A stretch of 64,000 nt of DNA from Pseudovirgaria hyperparasitica (lineage: Eukaryota > Ascomycota > Dothideomycetes > Acrospermales > Acrospermaceae), in contig NW_022985556.1 of NCBI RefSeq assembly GCF_010093815.1, positions 161,339 through 225,338 on the forward strand, written 5' to 3'. Below, one piece after another: positions 10,262 through 21,300 of the stretch; position 1 is the stretch's first letter; the number at the start of each line of letters is the position of its first letter. The notes below the pieces were generated by a model. It had not been told where the DNA came from. It did no database searches and worked only from the letters and a program-made list of their open reading frames with translations. A program made the translations under genes and the position numbers.

Positions 10262-11134
10262 TCAGGCAGACTGTCCCTTAGCATAGTCGGTACTGTAGCT
10301 GATGTCCTTCCATTCATCTAACAGCGCCAGCGTAGCCCTACACTTCTCGCGAATCGTCTCCTGACAATCACTTCCTAGTACAAGCCTTGGAGGTATACCC
10401 TTCTTTCCAGTCTCGCCGCTCCCAGTCAACACATCGACAATGACCTCGCACCCCTTCTTCACATCTCCTGGCTGGTTACCGCCAACCTGAGCCAGCAATC
10501 TCCTCACTTCTCCTGTCGCAGTATCCGTATAGTCCTGAATCTCGACCTCGCTCTTGACTTTTGCGTCAGAGCTTAAGAAATTAGATCTGAAGTATCCCGG
10601 TTCGATGACTGTCGCTGTGATCCCGAGGCCCTCTAGCTCCGGACGCAAACTCTCGGCTATCGCGCTGCAGCTCCATTTTGTCGCTGCGTAGTTTGCAAAG
10701 CCGGCCCCGCCAGTCCAAGATCCCAAAGAGCCGAAGATAGCCATGACTCCGCTCCTCTGCGCTCGCATGTACGGCAATACAGCCCTTGTAACGTTTAGCA
10801 TGCCCAGAACGTTCGTGTTGAAGGTAGCAAGCGTTTCTTCCGGACTCGTCTCCTCGACTGCGCCTTCAAGAATGTAGCCTGCTGCATTAACTAGGATGTC
10901 GATGCTACCATGGATCTTTTGGGCTTCTTTTACTGTCTCCTTGATCTGGGGAAGCGGCCAAGTTACATCCAGAGCAAGAGTTGATGCGCCGGATTCTTTA
11001 AGACCAGCAATCTTTGCTGTATTGCGAGCAGTGGCTATGACTCTGTGACCACGAGCCAGAGCAAGTTCTGCGATGCCTTTACCAAAGCCGTTGGATGTGG
11101 CTGTGATCAGCCAGACAGGAGTTTCAGAGGTCAT
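10262..11134 (-). CDS. short-chain dehydrogenase/reductase (SDR)
   Basis: Single-exon NAD(P)-dependent oxidoreductase of the classical SDR family, 290 aa from the ATG at 11134. An in-frame ATG at 11155 would add seven residues but lies outside the conserved fold. The nucleotide-binding turn near the N-terminus reads 'LITATSNGFGKGIAELAL' (TGxxxGxG with Thr-Ala-Thr at the start). ARN at the end of beta-2 suggests NADP preference. 'DILVNAAGY' is the structural NNAG motif in variant form. The catalytic Ser lies in 'IFGSLGSWTGG' and the Tyr/Lys pair in 'NYAATK'. 'VIEPGYFRSNF' follows, as in many fungal SDRs of unknown substrate. The substrate cannot be read from the sequence. The gene stands alone, so I see no pathway context. 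Confidence 0.88.
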   Translation of the reverse strand: MTSETPVWLITATSNGFGKGIAELALARGHRVIATARNTAKIAGLKESGASTLALDVTWPLPQIKETVKEAQKIHGSIDILVNAAGYILEGAVEETSPEETLATFNTNVLGMLNVTRAVLPYMRAQRSGVMAIFGSLGSWTGGAGFANYAATKWSCSAIAESLRPELEGLGITATVIEPGYFRSNFLSSDAKVKSEVEIQDYTDTATGEVRRLLAQVGGNQPGDVKKGCEVIVDVLTGSGETGKKGIPPRLVLGSDCQETIREKCRATLALLDEWKDISYSTDYAKGQSA

Positions 11135-11703
11135 AATGCAGTATGTTCTGTACAAGGCTTTGATCTCGAAGGGAGGTTCCGGAACCGCGAAGAGAAGAAC
11201 TCCGCACTAATCTAGGTCGATATTAACAGAGATAGCGAGAAAGTTGTTGAAACTTATAGAGGTATTTGTATGGGTTCTGCAAGCAATATGTGTTGCCTAC
11301 CTAGTGATAAAGGTTACAACGCTCCGCTTCATACAATATCGTTCTTTCTGCTATTAAGCTACGGCGACCCTACATTATATCAATGATCATGTAGATCTGG
11401 CAGAGCTGAATGAGGATCATTATACGCTTCTTGGCATCAGCCGTACCCCACTTTCTCTCGCATATAAGACACTTAAGTCCTATATCTCCGTTGTCAGATG
11501 TGAGGCCATTGGTAGACTTCTGCCTTTGCTTGTGCATGATAGAAAGCATCCTGATAGGGGACTATAGGTTATTTCATAGCACATACTCAGATTGATGACG
11601 AAGAGCAATCTTCTCCTACTACCCGTAGCAAAAGTCGGTCTTTGCGGTTCGTTATTCTCATAGCATGTCCATTATCAGTCACTGCTGCACAGCGCATTTG
11701 CAA
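11135..11703. other. intergenic region, no gene seen
   Basis: Promoter of the dehydrogenase plus the 3' flank of the next minus-strand gene. Short ORFs here have no features. Confidence 0.5.
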
Positions 11704-12426
11704 TCACTTCTTGCCTTCTACCCACTTCCATATCGCCTCTTCACCTTTCTTCAGACTTTCGCCCGCTGTATTCAACGCATTCATGATGCTCTCTTGGGTT
11801 GTAGTATCGCCACCAAGCTCACTCTCTCGCCTTGCTGCCTCTCGTAATTCAGGAGGATCTTCGAATGCGCGGTAGTTCTGCACATATCCCGGAGGATGCT
11901 CGATAGGACTCTGCCATGGCTGTCGTGGCTGCGACGAAAGCTTCGCAGTTCCGAGAGGAAGTGATGTTGAACCTGAGCCTGAGCCTTGATATTGCGCAGG
12001 CTGATATGGAATTGTTGACTTGCCAGACAGTTGACTATCCGTTGGAGGCGGAAGAGATGCTTGAGGTGGGAGTGAGCGCGTCTCCGTTACGGCGACAACC
12101 TTTTCTACCACATTGGCTGACTGAGGTGGTATAGGTACTGCCCCTGGCTGCGGAGGCGGCGGTGTGTCGGCATTTTGCTGCGATGACAATGTGGTCAAGG
12201 CAGTTGTGGCCGCGGGAATGTAACGTGAGGCAGGCTGGGGCGCCGCAGGAGGAGCCGGGCTGTAAGTGTTTGAAGTTGTCGTAGGTGTAGGTATCTCTAT
12301 GGTACGGGTTGGTGGAGGAGCGGTTTGGGGAGTAATGCCACTCGCTTTTCCTGCCGTCGTAGAAGCCTCGGTGGATGAAACCTCCGGGTTGATTGGGTCG
12401 TGAAGGTGGATTGGTATCGGAGGCAT
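11704..12426 (-). CDS. conserved fungal Pro-rich protein of unknown function
   Basis: Single exon, 240 aa from the second ATG (12426). The upstream ATG at 12441 adds five residues, but the protein naturally begins 'MPPIPIHLHDPINPE'. Residues 15-190 are low-complexity, rich in Pro, Thr, Ser, Ala and Gln, and presumably disordered. The more ordered C-terminus contains 'IEHPPGYVQNYRAFEDPP' followed by a helix-prone segment ending 'GESLKKGEEAIWKWVEGKK'. That layout (a disordered Pro-rich body plus a short Trp-containing C-terminal helix) fits a widespread uncharacterised Pezizomycotina protein. No enzymatic motif, signal peptide or membrane span is present, and I assign no function. Confidence 0.7.
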   Translation of the reverse strand: MPPIPIHLHDPINPEVSSTEASTTAGKASGITPQTAPPPTRTIEIPTPTTTSNTYSPAPPAAPQPASRYIPAATTALTTLSSQQNADTPPPPQPGAVPIPPQSANVVEKVVAVTETRSLPPQASLPPPTDSQLSGKSTIPYQPAQYQGSGSGSTSLPLGTAKLSSQPRQPWQSPIEHPPGYVQNYRAFEDPPELREAARRESELGGDTTTQESIMNALNTAGESLKKGEEAIWKWVEGKK

Positions 12427-12865
12427 GATGGTGAGATGCAAAAGAACGGCGGAAGTGTTGGATCTGAGGAATTTGCGGAAAAGTAAAAAAAATCTAGGAC
12501 ATCTGTGGCAGGGTTGTCTTTGCTGTAATTGCTAGGGTCGACAGGTTGATGTATAGTGTTCGTTTGTCAGGTAGAATCGTGGACGTGGACCCTGGCATGC
12601 ATGTCCATTGACATCATTGTGGCTCTGAAACATCATTTTCACGCTAGTACCGCTTCTACCTAAATATTGATGCCTAGTGTCTGATGCCTGAGTGTATTAC
12701 CACTCTTCCTCCTATCTTGCTGTCTCCAGCAGTATGATGATTAGCTTATGATACATAATGTCAGAATCTTTCGGATTTTCTCCCTGTGCCTAGTATACTG
12801 TATTCCAATCTCTCCCGCATTCGGTTTGATACAATGTTGACCGCCAGAAAACACCCAAGATTGTC
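12427..12865. other. intergenic region, no gene seen
   Basis: Promoter of the Pro-rich protein gene and 3' flank of the sterol reductase gene. Nothing else is visible. Confidence 0.5.
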
Positions 12866-14412
12866 TTAGTAGACGTATGGAATGATTCTATAAGGAACTT
12901 TCTCCACATAGCGGTCCCAGTCCTTGCCATATTTGCGTCTGCACTTCTCCTCATCTCTGCGCTCTCTATGAATGAGTAGAACGGCAAAGTAGATCATGAA
13001 AAAGTAGGTGAATAGCATTCCCCATCCTTTTGCTTCACCCGGAACGACCTTCTTAGGTCCTAGAATACCAGCGATTGAGTCACGCTCAATGACATATCCC
13101 GCGATTGCGGTCGGAAGACAGAAGGACCAACTCATCAACCAGTCGCCCAGATAGTTGATATGGCGGGCCGTTCCCCACCAGCCAGTAGTCAGTAATTTGG
13201 AGCCAGATTCGGTCTCAATGTATTCCAGGTGGGCAATTCTCGGATCTTTTGGGTTGGTACGGAAGCGATTCTTCTCGTTGTTAACAGCACGGAAAAGTGC
13301 ATAGCCGGAAGCCTGAACGGCAAAGACACCCAGCAGTCGAAGCGGACCGAGCTGAACGGGATGAACAGCTAAGTAACGAGTATGGATGCTGTAAGTAAAC
13401 GGCAACCATGGCACATCCCCGAAAGCTAGCATGAAGCCAAATCCATCAGCGATTATATCGATAGTAGTGAGGATAGCAGGCTCCATGTATTGGCCATCAA
13501 GTGTGTAGAAGGCCTGAGCAAACGTGATGAACAGAATCGAATCTGTCACATGACCATAGTGGCGATATTGCGCAGCAATGTTTGACAGATTGATAACAAC
13601 CCATGCAATCATACCAGGACGTAGCTCCATCCATGACTTAATGTCAATCTCGCCGAAGACTGGAAGAGTGATGCGGGGATTGAGTTCGCGTCCGATGAAC
13701 CAGTCGTATAGCATGTTGCCACTTTGTCCACCCTTGGCGAGCTCACGGAGCTCCTTGTTGCCTGGCTTGACACTGAAAGACCGTATATAGACAAAAGTAG
13801 CCAATGCATACGCAAATACAAGGTTAGTAGTAAGAAGTGGGATCGTGTTTTCCCATAAGAATACCCAGATCGGCCAGTCAGCGCCCTGATAGAGGGTACC
13901 TGCCGCTGCAATTGCGAGCGTAAAGACGTGGATATTGAAGGCTGTAGCAGTTAGTTTTGTGTGGGAGTCAATCTGATAACACTCACTGTTAAGTCGATAC
14001 TTCAGTTTGCCACCAGAGTCAAGTTCAACACCTTCAATCTCAGTTGCAGGTAAAAATCTCGTCAAAGTCAGGAGGTAAATATACCACCCGACCGTAGCTA
14101 AGATAGACTGCAGGTTGATGATTGACTCTATACCTTTCCATCCGATGTCCCGCTTTAGATCTTCGATGTTGAATTCCGTCGGGTGAAGCAATGATGGAAT
14201 TGGACAGCCAGAGACATCGTTGCAGCCAAATGCGAAGACGTAACAAAGGATAGGCAATCCGATGGAGATGAGGAATGCACCGGGACTGTACATGTAAGCA
14301 GAGGGATGACAAGATCCAATGATTTGTTAACGTACGGGCCCATGAACTCATATCCATGTTTCTCAGACGGTGCGGCTGTCGATGACGCTTTCGACGTTTT
14401 CGGAGCCATCAC
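12866..14412 (-). CDS. ERG24: C-14 sterol reductase (ergosterol biosynthesis)
   Basis: Reduces the C14-C15 double bond left after 14-alpha-demethylation of lanosterol or eburicol, in the ER membrane, with NADPH. It is a target of morpholine fungicides. Exons are 14412-14336 and 14285-12866, and the 50-bp intron (14335-14286, donor GTACGT) restores the conserved 'YEFMGPPGAFLI'. The product is 498 aa with about eight to ten hydrophobic spans. Family features include 'GRELNPRI' and 'IDIKSWMELRPGMIAWVVI', characteristic of the C-14 rather than the C-24(28) branch, then 'NYLGDWLMSWSFCLPT' and the C-terminal signature with 'RDEEKCRRKYGKDWDRYVEK'. The C-terminus ends 'YRIIPYVY', as in the family. 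Lamin-B-receptor/TM7SF2-type reductases share the fold. Many moulds carry two ERG24 paralogues, so this may be one of two. Confidence 0.95.
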
Positions 14413-15844
14413 GTTTGAGCGCGCAGTCTATGTCAACGCTGCACAGGCGACACGCGGAAGGGATATACAGCAATTGACAGATGGAACGAATTGATCAGCC
14501 AAAGAAAGAAGAAACGCGATGAGAGGCGGAAAGAGTATGAATAATACTTGGAATTGTAGCGATGCAGGCTGACTTAACCATCGTTCGACTTTGTCCCGTC
14601 GGGAAACGAAGCAGCCGCGAGCGACGCACGGGCGCTCATGATGATGCTCAAATCGACTAAATAGGGGAAAGCCCGGATTAGGGGGGCACGTGATGCCCGT
14701 GAACTAACGGACACGATCGGAATGTGCAAGCCTACCCGAAACTACCAACACACACACATATATATATATATACATATACCTGAACAGTCCAGTATTCTAA
14801 GCATGCATCGGACAAACCCAGATAGTTTGCCACATCAAGTGGTTGACATAGCTCCACCACCACAAGTCATCAATCAGTTCCCGATTCTACGGCCCAATTT
14901 CTCCAAGGGCGGCAGTCATTGGCGCAACGATAGAATCAGGAACTCACTGACCCATTTATCAGCTGCGTCTCATGAGAGGTCCTGTGCGGAGCTCGAATGT
15001 GTGGATTAAGTTGAACGCTTTAATTGACATCGGCGATAATAGCCATGGCCGATGAGCATGAAAGAACCTGACTTAGGTGGGATTGAATGTTGAATACATG
15101 TTGTGTGCACTCTGGTACTCTGATGTTGATAGGTTACGTATTAGGCCTACAGCTTTACTAGGTCTCAAGTCGGCAGTTACATTAGGTGCAAGAATCCTGC
15201 CATAGAGCGTATGGAAGATTCAAGATCGAACAACGATAAGGAACGTATTTCCATGAGAGTCATGGTGTGTGTTCATAAGGCTGCTGTTGTTTGTAACAGC
15301 TTTATATCAGTCCCTAATTAATACCTCACGCCCATAATGATAAATGGCACGGCTCCTTGTTCGGTAGCGATTGGCGCGGACCGCGGACAGGGGGTTTGTA
15401 GTGGGTCGGAAAGATGGAAAGGCTGGAAGAGCAATAAAGATGGTACTCATGTCTGCAGTGCTGGGCAGAACACTCCTAAGGTTGCTAGCAGAATCGAATC
15501 GCACGAGAAGGGAGAAAGGTTCCAGCCTTAATATGTTTCGGCCGCAAATTGGAAGGTTGAGAGAATAACAGTCCGAGGTATGCGGTCTCGCAGCAACGGG
15601 GGCAAAAACGCTGATATGGCTGTGAATGGCTAGTAATAGACCTCTTCTGCTCAGGACTTCGGCCCGGATTTTTCCGAGCTAGGTCAAGGCGGCTAAGCCT
15701 AACCCTGCCGCAAAATCTTTCTCACTCGCTCCTCCCTACAAAACCCTCCAAAGCAACTTTCTTCCATTCTCACTTCATCTCCATCCCATCTCCCCTCAAC
15801 CTTTTCGACTTTCTTTCGTTAGAAGTCTTTACATAGCTGTCATA
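14413..15844. other. divergent intergenic region
   Basis: 1.4 kb shared upstream region of the sterol reductase (leftwards) and the ADP/ATP carrier (rightwards). It contains a CA/TA dinucleotide tract at about 14749-14780. The last 100 bp before the carrier start are pyrimidine-rich (many CTCC/TTTC runs), as is common ahead of highly expressed fungal genes. No gene seen. Confidence 0.5.
14749..14780. repeat. (CA)n(TA)n microsatellite
   Basis: A short run of CA followed by TA dinucleotides, about 30 bp long, in non-coding sequence. Confidence 0.8.
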
Positions 15845-17303
15845 ATGTCAGACAAGAAGGGCGAAGTCGTCCAGCAGGACAAGTCCTTCATGGGCATGCC
15901 GGTAAGCTCACTGATTCTCGATCTTAGTCTGCAATTTGACAGCAACGACAATTGTCACATCCTATCTACATTCAGCAATCGCTCGCGGTAGCTCTTTTAC
16001 AATTGATCGTAAAGCTTCAACGGGTTGTGTGGAGATGAATGGCATTGGCAATGCTGTCGATCCTGACCTTTACTTCTTTGCGCGCGACCATGACCAGCAG
16101 CTAACAACATTATCAGGGTTTTGTCGTCGATTTCTTGAGTACGTCGCCTTCACCTGTCAATTGACATCACTCTGGAGGATCGCCTTGATCTCCTGAAATG
16201 ATTGGATACATTTGGATTGCAACACAATACGTTGTCGACATGCTGACGCCTTATCTATAGTGGGTGGTGTCTCCGCTGCCGTCTCGAAAACCGCCGCCGC
16301 TCCCATTGAGCGTGTCAAGCTTCTCATTCAGAACCAGGTAAGTGCCATCAATGCTAGCCTATTTTCAAACCTGTACTGACAATCGTTCCAGGATGAGATG
16401 TTGAAGTCTGGTCGTCTTGACCGCAAATACGATGGTATCGCCGACTGCTTCCGTCGTACAACTGCTGGTGAGGGTGTTATCTCTCTCTGGAGAGGTAACA
16501 CTGCCAACGTCATCCGTTACTTCCCTACTCAGGCCCTAAACTTCGCTTTCCGTGACACCTACAAGTCAATGTTCGCGTACAAGAAGGAGCGTGATGGTTA
16601 CGCCAAGTGGATGATGGGCAACTTGGCCTCCGGTGGTGTAAGTGAAGCATTTGAGATGGATATCTTGCCTGAAATATCACTGACCACTAGCATATAGGCT
16701 GCCGGTGCCACCTCTCTTCTCTTCGTTTACTCTCTCGACTATGCCCGTACTCGTCTTGCCAATGACGCTAAGAACGCTAAGAAGGGTGGTGACCGTCAAT
16801 TCAACGGTCTCGTAGACGTTTACAAGAAGACTCTGGCCTCCGATGGTATCGCTGGTCTCTACCGTGGTTTCATGCCCTCCGTTCTCGGTATAGTCGTTTA
16901 CCGTGGTTTGTACTTCGGAATGTACGACTCTATCAAGCCTGTTGTCCTTGTCGGTTCCCTTGAGGGTAACTTCTTCGCTTCCTTCGCTCTCGGTTGGGCT
17001 GTCACTACTGGTGCTGGTATCGCTTCCTACCCTCTCGACACTATCCGTCGTCGTATGATGATGACGTCTGGTGAGGTATGTATCAAGTGAAGCAACTCTC
17101 AATTATTCGCAATTCTGACATCATACTAGGCCGTTAAGTACACTTCGTCTATGGATGCCGCCCGCAAGATTGTCGCCGCTGAGGGTGTCAAGTCTCTGTT
17201 CAAGGGCGCTGGTGCCAACATCCTCCGTGGTGTTGCCGGTGCTGGTGTGCTCTCCATCTACGACCAAGTCCAGCTCCTCATGTTCGGCAAGAAGTTCAAA
17301 TAA
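15845..17303 (+). CDS. AAC: mitochondrial ADP/ATP carrier
   Basis: Exchanges cytosolic ADP for matrix ATP across the mitochondrial inner membrane. Six exons: 15845-15901, 16117-16138, 16261-16337, 16392-16637, 16698-17075 and 17130-17303, giving 317 aa. Exon 2 is a 22-nt microexon encoding 'GFVVDFL'. It is needed to join the N-terminal tail to '[20 protein letters not shown]'. Three carrier repeats are visible, with signatures 'PIERVK', 'SLDYAR' and 'YPLDTIR'. The last continues into RRRMMM (residues 251-256), the hallmark that separates ADP/ATP carriers from other carriers. Codons are strongly biased (GGT, GTC, CTC, AAG), unlike the neighbours, as expected of a very highly expressed gene. 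Intron 1 (215 bp) and intron 2 (122 bp) are the longest and could hold regulatory sequence. Confidence 0.98.
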
Positions 17304-18397
17304 ATGACTCGCTCCGGTCAATACTGGAACAGGTCTCAGGGTCGTGCAGATGGGAGTGTAATGATGAGCGCGGTGGTCGTGTAGAGGACGGCGCAGACAT
17401 GATACTCTAAAGGCTGGCTAGCTGAATCAGTGGAAAGATAAAGGATATGGGAATCTTCTTCTTTTGTTCATCTACTGGTTTGGTCGCATGTACACTACTG
17501 CTGGAGCATTCAAGACTTCTTTCTCTACATTCACCTCCCCCACAGCCATTTCCGCTCGCTGTACTAAATCACCATTGTTGCTCATTTTCTCTTTTGTTGA
17601 TAGACTTCTGTTGCCGTCCTTGTTGAGCATTAGTAATGACTCAATGATGCAGGCTTCAAAAATAGTTGCATAGAGCGTTCTTCCATTCTAGCTTCACTGT
17701 TGTCCTTTCTAAGTGCTTACCTTAATTGTGCATGCCAGGATTAAGCCTGGACAAGACCTCTGCGAAAGTTTATCCAACAGTAGAATAATCGTTACTCTAG
17801 CTAGCTAGGCCGGGTGACTGGGACCCAGTGTCCTTACAACGTCGATGACGACAACGGCAACAAGAAGAATATAATCCTATAATCCTGAACTCAAACACGT
17901 CTGATCTGAAGCTCTCGGGCAGGACAGGGATATCGTAGCATAGCAATGAGACCACTAAGATTTTGAATGACATGCAAGGGGAGGGATATCAAAGAATAGA
18001 ACCGAAGAATGAACAAGCCGCCCTGCAAACTTTTCATGGTTCGCTTTTCTCTTCTTTCCTTTTCCTTTCGCTTGAATGGATGGGTGGGTGGGTATATGTT
18101 TTGTACAACAGAGAAACAAAAGAGTACAGGAGAAAATGTCGAACAAGCATGTACAGTCTTGGAATAGAGATCGTGGAATGGCAAGGCATCTTGGTTCCTT
18201 CCTGACGGGCATCATCGGAGGTTCCAAGGGAGTTATTAGTGTTGGGAATCAGACTCGGAGCTGGCCAAAATGACTTTTCCTAGCCAACGTGTTCGTCAGG
18301 AGAGAGCTTTCCAAGAAGAGTGCGAGTTGTGTAGAGCCGATTAGGGTCGTGTCCTCTCGGCAGAAATGTATCCAATGTCGGGAAATTTCCTACGGTG
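17304..18397. other. convergent 3' intergenic region
   Basis: 3' flanks of the carrier and the large GTPase gene, which converge. Short ORFs only, with no RNA gene seen. Confidence 0.5.
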
Positions 18398-21300
18398 TCA
18401 AAAACTGCCATTTAACCATTCAGCCAACATTGGATTTGCTTGATAGTCATTGACGTCGTCCATATCCGTCGCTGGAACAATCTCGTCGACGTCGTTGAAG
18501 TCGTCGGGCGCATCTTCATGGTCTGCGGTCTCATACTTTATAGATTGTGTTGGATCCGCCGCGTCCTGAGAAACTTGACCATCGTCGCCAAGTTGCGTGG
18601 TGAGATCTTCTCCTGCAACTTCTGTCTCGGGCTGTTGTCCGCCGCATAAAATTCTGTCAAAAGCCTCATTGAAATTGTCGAGGAGGTCCTTGACCCTTCG
18701 CCTGATTTTCCGCTCAGCGCTGGAAACCTGTGCGGCACTGTCAACTTGTACGCCGGCGATGATGCCCATGTAGTCTTGTTGCATAGACCTCCATACATAG
18801 TCACTCTGATTTGCGCAAAACTCCTCAACATCTCGGCACATTTGGGCGAGTCTTTCTTCAACCCCCTTTACAGCATCCATGAACATGTTCGAACGCGCCT
18901 TCTCGACGTGATTGAGCATCGCAGCCTTCATCCGAGCGTACGAGCCCGTGCCGCACTCATTTGTGCAGATCGTGTATGCGACTTCCATAGCTGCAGTGAT
19001 GACTGGAGTGAATTCGCGATTCACCTCACGTTGGCGTTCGTTTATGGCGGCGAGGACCTTTTGGGTGTGGTCCTGCAGCAACGCCTGATGGTTGCCAATC
19101 TGCCGGGCCAGCAATTCTATTCTGGAAAGACCAAGACCTTTCTCGTGGGCGCGAGCACCTATGGCATCATGGAAACACTGGAGCTGCCTGCCGGCATCCT
19201 TCTTGTAGGCTTCAAGAACCCGTGGGAGGTGTCTTTGAAAGGTCTTCTCCCACCCTGACGCAAGATACACTATCATCGGCTCACACAGCTCAGCGTTAAA
19301 GTCACGCGCGCCAGCAGCCCCATTGTACATACCACTGCGCCGTACCGTAGCTTTATATGTGGCCCAATACAGGCCGCCTTCAGCTCTATGAGCCCCCCAT
19401 TTCGCGGCAGTCCCCACCGAAGCTTCGATGGCGATATCTGTAGCCTTTTCATATTTGTCATAGATGTTCTCGATGAGAGCCTTATTGATTTCTTTAACGC
19501 ATGTCGAAACCGCTTCCTCGAGAGCCTACGGAATCACAGATCAGCACAAGTGATGAGGTTAGAATGAAAGACACGTTTTATAGATGAGACCTGTCTGCTA
19601 TCCATTGAACCAGGTTGAGTGCTAAGGAAAGAGATATATCAAATGCGCTTCCTCATCATATGAGACATTCGTTGAAATGCGAACAATGCAGTTCTAGATA
19701 AAGAGAGTGTCAAGCAATTGACTTGATGAAATATGAAATGTGAAATTTGAAATTTGAAATTTGAAATTTGAAATTTGGAGGTTGAAAGATGAAACTGTGA
19801 TACCGTAGACGTTGAGTCAAGTATCATTAGCCATGCGAGTTGAAGTACGAATTTGTACGGCACGACCCAAGTCAAATGCGCATGCCATTTTCGACCCATC
19901 GATCGAGTAGAATCCTGGTATCCAAGACAACCCTGGAACTAGCTCACTGAGAAGAGAGGAAACATCTGTACTGACCTTTTCTAGCTCTGCGAGCTTCTTC
20001 TTTAGGAAGAGGACCTCTCGAACCTTCTGTTGGTCTGTAAGGGTTGCGCCACTACCATCATCAGAAGCCCATAGACTAATTGAGGTCAGCAACTGGTTCA
20101 AGTTATTGAGAAATCGTCGACACGAAGACGAACGGCCGGCCTCGGTGAGCTTTTTGCAATGTGCCTGTAGAGCCGGAATCTCGGTCTGGTCTAGAGTCGT
20201 GAATCCAGGCACAGCAGAGTCTTTCTTAAGACGACCAGAGAGCTTCTGGTACGCCCGACTACTCACACAAAAGACGGGTAAGTCCCTTGCAACCTGTTCA
20301 TAGTCTCGCTTCTCATCATCAGGGTTGAAATTCTCCTCATCTTCCTCAATTGCGTTCTCTTGGTCAAGTTCTTCCACACCGGCAGCGAAGTCGAATTGAA
20401 TCGCGCGCCTGGAATAGTCATTGCGACCAGAAATGCAGATGGTATTCATCTTCGCTTGGACCTCGTTGTGCTCGAATTTAGCAGCTGTGATCTCTTTCCT
20501 CACCTGTCTGATTTTATCCTCGAGTTCAGCCTTTGAACTCCGAGCTTTCTTTTTGAAAACCCGGATCTGGTTGATCTCAGTGGCAATATCCTCTTCAGTC
20601 AAAGGTTGTCTTTCTTCTTCTTGGTCCTCGGTCTCGTCCTCTTTTTCTGAATCAGAACCAGAAAGATTGCTTCTATCACTATCCGTATCGGCAAGGAAAT
20701 CATCGTCACTGCTAGCCCTTCTCTTGCGCGGCTTGTCCGTCGCGAGGTTCGATTTACGTTTCTTCTGGAGGGGCCGAAACACTTTTTCACCATCACCAAG
20801 TTTGTTCGAGAGACGTTCCCAAACGGCGAGAAGCTCGTCTTGGTCGTCGAACATCTCACTGAAAACTTCTTTCTCGTCCTTGAGGGCTACCAGGCGTTTC
20901 TCTAATTCTTTGATTGTCTGCTCGATTGAGTCTTCTTGGCTGAATAGTTCCGACATTCGATCTTCTAAGCCCAGGGAGTCGGTGGCCTCCGTGATGGAAA
21001 TGTCGTCGGTCTTTGAACAGATGAACGTAACAGCGCTGTAGGTTCCGTCGTACTTCAGCTGTCGTTTGAAAGTATCTCCGAGCAGATTTTTGGCAGATTT
21101 ATCATCGACAGCCCGAGTGATTGGGGCTACGATCCACAAGCCGGTACATTGCTTCATGTACCCCGCTGCGACTGCAGCACGGGCAGCATTGGAGTCTTGA
21201 ACACCGGGAAGATCGACAATGACAGCCCCAGTGGCCAGGGCAGGTGATCTTACGAAGATCCTCACGACCTTGATCAGGGGCCAGTATTCAGTCTTCCTAG

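Noticed and set aside
20421-21041. 206-codon plus-strand ORF
   Set aside because: Lies antisense inside the GTPase exon. Its Ser/Leu-rich composition is the mirror of the acidic coiled coil.
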